DNA of 64,000 nucleotides from Stenotrophomonas sp. BIO128-Bstrain (lineage in GTDB: Bacteria > Pseudomonadota > Gammaproteobacteria > Xanthomonadales > Xanthomonadaceae): the NCBI RefSeq assembly GCF_030128875.1, contig NZ_CP124620.1:2914001-2978000 (forward strand), written 5' to 3'. Positions within the stretch are counted from its first letter, which is position 1; every line of letters begins with the position of its first letter. Both the position numbers and the translations under genes were made by a program. This document shows, one piece after another, positions 58,646 to 64,000 of the stretch. The notes under the pieces were generated by a model, which worked only from the letters and a program-made list of their open reading frames with translations, was not told where the DNA came from and ran no database searches.

Positions 58646-61555
58646 ATGTCTTCATCCACTACCCCGCTGGGGCAGGCGATCCGCCTGGCCCTGGTCGCCG
58701 GCACCGCTGGCCTGGCTTCCACCGCCGTCCTCGCCCAGGACGCCACCCCGACCACCCTGGACCGCATCGAGATCACCGGCTCGCGCATCCGCCAGGTCGA
58801 TGTCGAGTCCGCCCAGCCGGTGCTCGCGATCAGCCGCGCCGACATCGAGCGGCAGGGCTTCAGTTCAGTTGCCGACATCCTGCAGAACCTGACCGCGGTC
58901 GGCAGCCCGGCGCTGAGCCGCTCCAACGTGCTCGCTGCCGGCGAAAATGCCGGCGGCACCTACATCGACATGCGCAACCTGGGCGCGCAACGCACTCTGG
59001 TGCTGATCAACGGCAAGCGTCTGGGCATCAATACCGGCGGCTACCAGGACATCTCCAGCGTGCCGGTCTCGGCGATCGAACGCATGGAGGTGCTGAAGGA
59101 TGGCGCCTCGGCGATCTATGGCTCGGACGCCATGGCCGGCGTGATCAACATCATCACCCGCAGCAACGTCAGCGGCGTGACCGCCAACGTCTACCAGGGC
59201 CAGTACAGCGAGGGTGATGGCGCGCGCACCAGTGTCGATGTGGTGGCCGGCTGGTCCAACGACCGCGCCTCGTTGACCTTCTCGGCCGAGCACACCGAAG
59301 AGAAGGGCGTCTGGGCACGCAACCGCTGGTTCAGCGAATTCCCGAACACCACCCGCCACCCCGGCGACAACTGGACCCAGCTCAGCCAGTGGGGCCAGAT
59401 CACTGGCCTGAGGGGCCCGGGCTGCACCGCCGCGGCGGGCTGCAATTATTCGCTGGACCGCGGCGCCGACCCGACCAACCCGGCCAACTACCATCTCAGC
59501 GATCTGACCCCGTTCACCGGTGATGTCAGCAACGCACAGGAGCAGATGCACCTGATCTCGCCGCTCAAGCGCGATTCGCTGTTCCTCGATGGCCGCCTGG
59601 ACCTGACCGATGACATCCGCCTGACCACCCAGCTGGGCTACAACAAGCGCACCTCCACGCGCCAGGTGGCCGGCTATCCGCTGCAGTCCGCCACCGCCGG
59701 TATCGGGCGGATGTCGGCCGACAGCTGGTTCAATCCGTTCGGCAACCACCACGGCTATGACACCCCCACCGACATCGCCTGGAACCGCCGCGCCTGGGAG
59801 GTTCCGCGGGTCAGCACCAGCGAGCTGACCACCTGGCGCGCCGTTGCCGCGCTGGAAGGCAGCTTCGAGGTGGGCGAGCGGTACTTCGATTGGGAAGTGG
59901 GCTACCAGTACAACCGCAGCGAACTGCTGCAGCGGTCGACCGGCAATCTGCACAAGGAACGGGTCAAGAACGCGGTCGGCCCGTCGTATTACAACGAGGC
60001 CACCGGCAAGGTGGAATGTGGCGTCCCGGGCGCACCGATCGCGGGCTGCATGCCGTGGAACCCGCTGGCGCCGTATGGCAGCAACGACCCCAATGGGCTG
60101 AGCGGCAACCAGGCCCTGATCGACCATCTGTTCCCGCCGGAAATCACGCGCGGCAAGACCACCACCCGCAATGCGTTCGCCAGCATCGCCGGTACGGTGA
60201 TGACCCTGCCGGCCGGTGATCTGGGCTTCGCCTTCGGCGTGGAAACGCGCAAGGAGGCCGGTGAGTTCATCCCCGATGCGCTGGCCCAGAGCGGTGCCAC
60301 CACCAACCTGGCCGCCGGCCCGACCGGGGGCGGCTACAAGGTCAATGAGGCCTACCTGGAGCTGAGCGTGCCGATCCTGGCCGACCTGCCGGGTGCGCGC
60401 GAGCTGAGCCTGAGCGCCGCCACCCGCCACTCGGACTACAGCACCTTCGGCACCACCCTCAACAGCAAGTTCGGCTTCAAGTGGAAGCCGATCGAGCAGT
60501 TGCTGGTGCGCGGCACGTGGGCGCAGGGCTTCCGCGCGCCGACCATCTCCGATCTGTATGGCGGCGGTTCGGAAACCTTCACCACCGGCTACCGTGACCC
60601 CTGCGACACCGTCTACGGGGCCTCGGCCAGCAGTGCCGAGGTGCGCGCCCGGTGCGCCGCCGACATCGCCAATGCCGACGCCTACCGCCAGCTGCGCCAG
60701 GGCGGCGTGCCGATCACCAGCAGCAGCGACCAGACCCCGGTGCCGTTCACCAACGGCTCCAACCCTGACCTGCAGCCGGAAACCTCGACCAGCCGCACGC
60801 TGGGCCTGGTCTGGAGCCCGTCCTTCGTGCCCCACCTCAACGTGGCGCTGGACTGGTGGAAGGTCCGCATCGACAACACCATCGTCAACGATCACCCCAA
60901 CGACATGCTGCGCGACTGCTATGAGCAGGGCATCACCTCGCGCTGCAGCGGCTTCACCCGCGACCCGGTCACCGGCATCGTGGACCAGTTGACGTACGGC
61001 AGGCGCAACTCCGGTTTCCTGGAAACCGAAGGTTACGACCTGGAGCTGAGCCACCACCTGGATACCCGCCATGGCAAGTTGAGCACCGGGTGGACGACGA
61101 CCTATGTCAGTTCCTACCTCGAGCGCACCACCAACGACGCTGACGTGGTGCCCGAAACGAAAAACGGCATCGGCAGCGGCTTCCGCGTGCGCTCCAACCT
61201 GACCCTGGGCTGGGACGTGGGCAACTTCGGCGCCAGCTGGACCGCCCGCTACTACTCCGGCGTCAAGGAACGCTGCATCAATGCACGAGCCCGACCGGAC
61301 GAGTGCTCCGACCCCGGCGTGCAGGCCCCGTGGTATGCCGGCTCGCGTGACTACAACGAGCGCGGCTCGGTCACCTTCCACGACGTGCAGTTCCGCTACT
61401 CCCTGCCTTGGGACGCGACCGTCTCGGTCGGTGCCAACAACGTGTTCGAGAAGTACGGCCCGATCATGTACACCCAGCCGAACTCGGCCTTCTCGTACTA
61501 CGGCGGTTACGACATCGGCCGCTTCCTGTACATGAAGTACCAGCAGCGTTTCTGA
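58646..61555 (+). CDS. TonB-dependent outer-membrane receptor
   Basis: The 969-residue protein has a signal peptide (cleavage near VLAQD), a TonB-box-like start (LDRIEITGSRIRQ), a plug domain with FSSVADILQNL and GAQRTLVLINGKRLG ... IERMEVLKDGASAIYGSDAMAGVINIITR, and a 22-strand barrel ending in the sorting residue Phe. Cysteine pairs (GCTAAAGC, near residues 275-285) mark external loops. The ligand is unknown. The position after phoBR-ppk1-ppx and a weak Pho box suggest phosphate-linked uptake. Confidence 0.92.
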   Translation: MSSSTTPLGQAIRLALVAGTAGLASTAVLAQDATPTTLDRIEITGSRIRQVDVESAQPVLAISRADIERQGFSSVADILQNLTAVGSPALSRSNVLAAGENAGGTYIDMRNLGAQRTLVLINGKRLGINTGGYQDISSVPVSAIERMEVLKDGASAIYGSDAMAGVINIITRSNVSGVTANVYQGQYSEGDGARTSVDVVAGWSNDRASLTFSAEHTEEKGVWARNRWFSEFPNTTRHPGDNWTQLSQWGQITGLRGPGCTAAAGCNYSLDRGADPTNPANYHLSDLTPFTGDVSNAQEQMHLISPLKRDSLFLDGRLDLTDDIRLTTQLGYNKRTSTRQVAGYPLQSATAGIGRMSADSWFNPFGNHHGYDTPTDIAWNRRAWEVPRVSTSELTTWRAVAALEGSFEVGERYFDWEVGYQYNRSELLQRSTGNLHKERVKNAVGPSYYNEATGKVECGVPGAPIAGCMPWNPLAPYGSNDPNGLSGNQALIDHLFPPEITRGKTTTRNAFASIAGTVMTLPAGDLGFAFGVETRKEAGEFIPDALAQSGATTNLAAGPTGGGYKVNEAYLELSVPILADLPGARELSLSAATRHSDYSTFGTTLNSKFGFKWKPIEQLLVRGTWAQGFRAPTISDLYGGGSETFTTGYRDPCDTVYGASASSAEVRARCAADIANADAYRQLRQGGVPITSSSDQTPVPFTNGSNPDLQPETSTSRTLGLVWSPSFVPHLNVALDWWKVRIDNTIVNDHPNDMLRDCYEQGITSRCSGFTRDPVTGIVDQLTYGRRNSGFLETEGYDLELSHHLDTRHGKLSTGWTTTYVSSYLERTTNDADVVPETKNGIGSGFRVRSNLTLGWDVGNFGASWTARYYSGVKERCINARARPDECSDPGVQAPWYAGSRDYNERGSVTFHDVQFRYSLPWDATVSVGANNVFEKYGPIMYTQPNSAFSYYGGYDIGRFLYMKYQQRF

Positions 61556-61581
61556 TCGCCGCCCGGTAACCTCGCTCGATC

Positions 61582-61609
61582 ACCACGGCCCTTCGGGGCC
61601 GTGGTGTTT
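61582..61609 (+). terminator. terminator after the TonB-dependent receptor gene
   Basis: CCACGGCCC, TTCG, GGGCCGTGG and TGTTTTT form a strong stem-loop with a T-tract. Confidence 0.9.
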
Positions 61610-61623
61610 TTCTGCCGGCGTGC

Positions 61624-61652
61624 GCGTCATGCCGGCGTCATACGGCGGTCAT
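61624..61652 (+). promoter_or_regulatory. triple Pho-box-like repeat upstream of the GT/PAP2 operon
   Basis: GCGTCAT (61624-61630), GCGTCAT (61635-61641) and CGGTCAT (61646-61652) repeat with an exact 11-bp period and 4-base spacers, the geometry of PhoB binding. The core GTCAT is kept in all three. The last heptamer ends 50 bases before the ATG. Confidence 0.65.
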
Positions 61653-61702
61653 GTCGGCTACATCGCCCGGCCCCAGCATGCGTGGCATACCGGAGGCCCG
61701 CC

Positions 61703-62842
61703 ATGCGCTATGCCATCGTCACCGAAACCTATCCCCCGGAAGTCAACGGCGTCGCCCTGACCGTGCAGGGCCTGGAACTGGGGCTGCGTGCCGCCGGCCA
61801 CCAGGTGGATCTGGTCCGGCCCCGGCAACCGTCCGATGTGGACGCCGCCGAAGGCACCGTCCTGGTCACCGGCGCCAACCTGCCGCGCTACCCCGGCCTG
61901 CGCTTCGGCCTGCCCGCGCCCGCCCGTTTGAGCCGCCAGTGGCAGCAGCAGCGGCCGGACGCGATCTACATCGCCACGGAAGGCCCACTGGGCTGGTCGG
62001 CACTGCGCACCGCGCGACGCCTCGGCATTCCGGTCGCGACCGGCTTCCATACCCGCTTTGACGAGTACCTGCCCGACTACGGCGTGGCCTGGCTGCAGGC
62101 CGCCGCGCTGCGCTGGATGCGCCGCTTCCACAACCAGGCCGATGCGACGCTGGTGCCGACCCATGAGCTGCAGCAGTTCCTCGGCGAACAGGGCTTCGAC
62201 CGCGTCCGTCTGCTGGCGCGCGCGGTGGACAGCAGCCAGTTCGAACCCGAGCGGCGCGACCCGGCGCTGCGCGAGGAATGGGGCATCGACGGCAACGGAT
62301 TCGCGGCGATCCATGTCGGCCGCATCGCCCCGGAGAAGAATCTCGGGCTGGCGGTCAAAGCGTTCCGCCGCCTGCAGCAGGTACGCCCGAAGGCGCGCTT
62401 CATCTTCGTCGGCGATGGCCCAGCGCGCGCCAGGCTGGCCCACGACAACCCGGACTTCATCTTCTGCGGCGTGCAGCGCGGCGACGCGCTGGCGCGGCAT
62501 TTCGCCAGCGGCGATCTGTTCCTGTTCCCCAGCCGCAGCGAGACCTTCGGCAACGTGACCCTTGAAGCCATGGCCAGTGGACTGGCCACGGTGGCCTTCG
62601 ACTACGGCGCCGCCCGCGAATACCTGCGTACCGATGAGAACGGCATCGCCGTGAATGACGACAGCGAGTTTGTGACCGCCGCCGTGCAGCTGGCCGGCGA
62701 CGATACGTTGCGCCACCGGCTCGGCCGGAATGCCGCCACGGCGATGAAGCGCCTGCATCCGCAGCACGTGGTCGCCGAGTTCGATGCGCTGCTCGCTGAA
62801 CTGGCCCACGCCCGGAGGGCACATGCCGACCACGCCGCTTGA
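61703..62842 (+). CDS. GT4-type glycosyltransferase (mannosyl/sulfoquinovosyl-transferase-like)
   Basis: The 379-residue GT-B enzyme has the N-terminal acceptor motif ETYPPEVNGVALTV, GFHTRFDEYLPDYG, the donor-site start HVGRIAPEKNLGL, and the C-terminal FPSRSETFGNVTLEAMASGLA with the E-x7-E pair. It resembles MgtA/SqdX transferases that glycosylate diacylglycerol or similar lipids. GGAGG precedes ATG 61703. The PAP2 gene overlaps its end by 20 bases. With the upstream heptamers this suggests phosphate-controlled glycolipid synthesis; the sugar is not known. Confidence 0.9.
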   Translation: MRYAIVTETYPPEVNGVALTVQGLELGLRAAGHQVDLVRPRQPSDVDAAEGTVLVTGANLPRYPGLRFGLPAPARLSRQWQQQRPDAIYIATEGPLGWSALRTARRLGIPVATGFHTRFDEYLPDYGVAWLQAAALRWMRRFHNQADATLVPTHELQQFLGEQGFDRVRLLARAVDSSQFEPERRDPALREEWGIDGNGFAAIHVGRIAPEKNLGLAVKAFRRLQQVRPKARFIFVGDGPARARLAHDNPDFIFCGVQRGDALARHFASGDLFLFPSRSETFGNVTLEAMASGLATVAFDYGAAREYLRTDENGIAVNDDSEFVTAAVQLAGDDTLRHRLGRNAATAMKRLHPQHVVAEFDALLAELAHARRAHADHAA

Positions 62843-63356
62843 CGCCCTGCGTGGCCGCGAAACGCGCTGGTGCCGCCGCGCCAACCACTATTGCCGGCAC
62901 CGCCGGATCCGCCATGCCTTCGCGGTGATCAGCCGCCTGGGCGATGGCGCCTTCTGGTACGCACTGATGGGTGCACTGGTGCTGCTGGATGGCTTGGATG
63001 GCCTGCGTGCCTCGCTGCACATGGCCGCCACCGGCTTGATGGCCCTGCTGCTGTACAAAGGCCTCAAACGCTGGACGCGACGCCCGCGGCCCTACGCCGC
63101 CGACCTGCGCATCCGCGCCTGGGTGGCGCCGCTGGACGAGTTCAGTTTCCCGTCCGGGCACACCCTGCACGCGGTGTCCTTCACGATCGTGGCACTGGCC
63201 TATTACCCGTGGCTGGCCCCGGTGCTGGTGCCCTTTACGATGCTGATCGGGCTGTCGCGGGTCGTGCTGGGGCTGCATTACCCCAGCGATGTGCTGGCCG
63301 CGACCGGGATTGCCGCCCTGCTGGCGGCGGCCAGCCTGCAGTGGCTGCCGCTGTAG
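62823..63356 (+). CDS. PAP2-family membrane phosphatase
   Basis: The 177-residue protein has the three phosphatase motifs [19 protein letters not shown] and [12 protein letters not shown], with about five membrane helices. PAP2 enzymes hydrolyse phosphatidate, phosphatidylglycerophosphate or undecaprenyl pyrophosphate at the membrane. ATG 62823, with a GGAGGG site, lies inside the end of the transferase gene, so the two products are made together. Phosphatidate to diacylglycerol is the reaction that would fit its partner, but the sequence does not decide this. Confidence 0.92.
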   Translation: MPTTPLDALRGRETRWCRRANHYCRHRRIRHAFAVISRLGDGAFWYALMGALVLLDGLDGLRASLHMAATGLMALLLYKGLKRWTRRPRPYAADLRIRAWVAPLDEFSFPSGHTLHAVSFTIVALAYYPWLAPVLVPFTMLIGLSRVVLGLHYPSDVLAATGIAALLAAASLQWLPL

Positions 63357-63430
63357 CGGCCATGGGCCGTGCTGCGTTGACGCAGCCAGGCGCTTCACCC
63401 TGCAGCGATGCCTCGCCCGTGATCCCGTTT

Positions 63431-63436
63431 TACAAT
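63431..63436 (+). promoter_or_regulatory. -10 element of lpxH
   Basis: TACAAT lies 6 bases before the ATG, so transcription would start at or beside the start codon. No clear -35 is visible 16-18 bases upstream. Confidence 0.45.
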
Positions 63437-63442
63437 GCGTGC

Positions 63443-64000
63443 ATGACCACGCTGTTCATCTCCGATCTGCACCTGGACCCGAGTCGTCCAGCCATCACCG
63501 ACCTGTTCCTGGCGTTCCTGCGCGATGAAGCGATGCAGGCCGATGCCCTGTACATCCTGGGCGATCTGTTCGAAGCCTGGATCGGCGATGACACGCCCTC
63601 CCCGGCCGCCGATGCGGTCGCGGTCGCGCTGCATGCCGTGGCCGACGCCGGCGTGCCGGTGTACTTCATCCGAGGCAACCGCGATTTCCTGGTCGGCGAG
63701 GACTATGCGCGCCGCGCGGGATTCACGATCCTGCCCGACCCGAGTGTGATCGATCTGTACGGCCGCCCGGTGCTGCTGCAGCATGGCGACCTGCTGTGCA
63801 CCGACGACATCGCTTACCAGCAGTTCCGCGCACAGACCCGCGACCCGGTGTTCCAGGCGCAGTTCCTGTCGCAGCCGCTGGCCGCGCGCATTGCCTTCGC
63901 GCAGAAGGCCCGCGATGCCAGCCAGGCGCGCCAGTCGGAAATGAAACAGGGTGACCGTGCCCAGTTCGAGACCGTCACCGATGTCGCGCCGGCGGAAGTG
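63443..64000 (+). CDS. lpxH: UDP-2,3-diacylglucosamine diphosphatase, partial at window end
   Basis: LpxH cleaves UDP-diacylglucosamine to lipid X in lipid A synthesis. The 186 residues present match E. coli Lpx[62 protein letters not shown], all metallophosphoesterase metal-binding blocks. The final GHTH motif lies beyond the window. No ribosome site precedes the ATG. A TACAAT at 63431-63436 ends 6 bases before it, suggesting a leaderless transcript. Confidence 0.95.
   Translation, partial: MTTLFISDLHLDPSRPAITDLFLAFLRDEAMQADALYILGDLFEAWIGDDTPSPAADAVAVALHAVADAGVPVYFIRGNRDFLVGEDYARRAGFTILPDPSVIDLYGRPVLLQHGDLLCTDDIAYQQFRAQTRDPVFQAQFLSQPLAARIAFAQKARDASQARQSEMKQGDRAQFETVTDVAPAEV

Overview
The window looks like a core chromosomal segment of a Xanthomonadaceae bacterium, most likely Stenotrophomonas. 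The evidence is high G+C, an NAD-type isocitrate dehydrogenase, the pilZ-holB-tmk-mltG-pabB-fabF order, and eight or so short hairpins carrying a GTAG/CTAC tetranucleotide, which match the SMAG repeats described in S. maltophilia. Almost all genes are housekeeping genes. I see no prophage, insertion sequence, CRISPR array or large island.

Layout. 1-300: 3' end of a probable beta-helix polysaccharide-active protein. 421-11482 (minus strand): tRNA-Val, pilZ, holB, tmk, mltG, pabB and the fatty-acid cluster (fabF, acpP, fabG, fabD, a kinase-like membrane protein, fabH, rpmF, yceD), with intercistronic hairpins. 11597-15739: Maf/YceF nucleotide pyrophosphatase, then two polytopic membrane proteins, one a GT39/ArnT-like transferase. 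15780-19889: moxR, DUF58 and tgpA, the last broken by an internal out-of-frame deletion, then a lipoprotein gene. 19979-23467 (minus): hinT, recR, ybaB, dnaX. 23604-29439: a segment bounded by two convergent tRNA-Ser genes, each followed at about 90 bp by the same multi-hairpin repeat. It holds a GNAT gene, the guanidinium exporter sugE/gdx with a guanidine-II riboswitch, the 4.5S RNA gene, an NTF2-like gene, an MBL hydrolase, kdkA, a GT9 transferase and DUF6165. 29605-36237: PP2C phosphatase, dnaQ, rnhA, a methyltransferase, gloB, mltD, ppiD. 36451-45076 (minus): tRNA-Asp x3, tRNA-Val, hupB, lon, clpX, clpP, tig and a Pro-Arg-His-Lys-Lys-Leu tRNA cluster. 45255-50645: BI-1-family protein, LysR regulator, exported isochorismatase-like hydrolase, NAD-IDH, AhpD-like protein and glutaredoxin. 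50787-64000: bepA, then a phosphate block: phoB, phoR, ppk1, ppx, a TonB-dependent receptor, a glycosyltransferase/PAP2-phosphatase pair, and the start of lpxH.

How the genes work together. The first 11 kb makes fatty acids and feeds DNA replication. The tig-clp-lon block handles protein folding and degradation. kdkA, GT9, DUF6165, the GT39 protein and lpxH point to lipopolysaccharide and envelope work. The most interesting inference is in the last 12 kb. Heptamer direct repeats with the 11-bp period of a PhoB box lie upstream of phoB, of the TonB-dependent receptor (weak) and of the glycosyltransferase/PAP2 pair (three heptamers). This suggests that the pair is a phosphate-starvation lipid-remodelling operon in which PAP2 makes diacylglycerol and the transferase adds sugar. 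That function is a hypothesis from position and motifs, not shown by the sequence.

Other signals worth checking are the tgpA deletion, the guanidine-II riboswitch, the structured repeats with compensatory base changes, a perfect 26-bp palindrome forming both ends of two convergent genes, and several genes whose -10 hexamer lies 6-7 bases before the start codon, suggesting leaderless transcripts.
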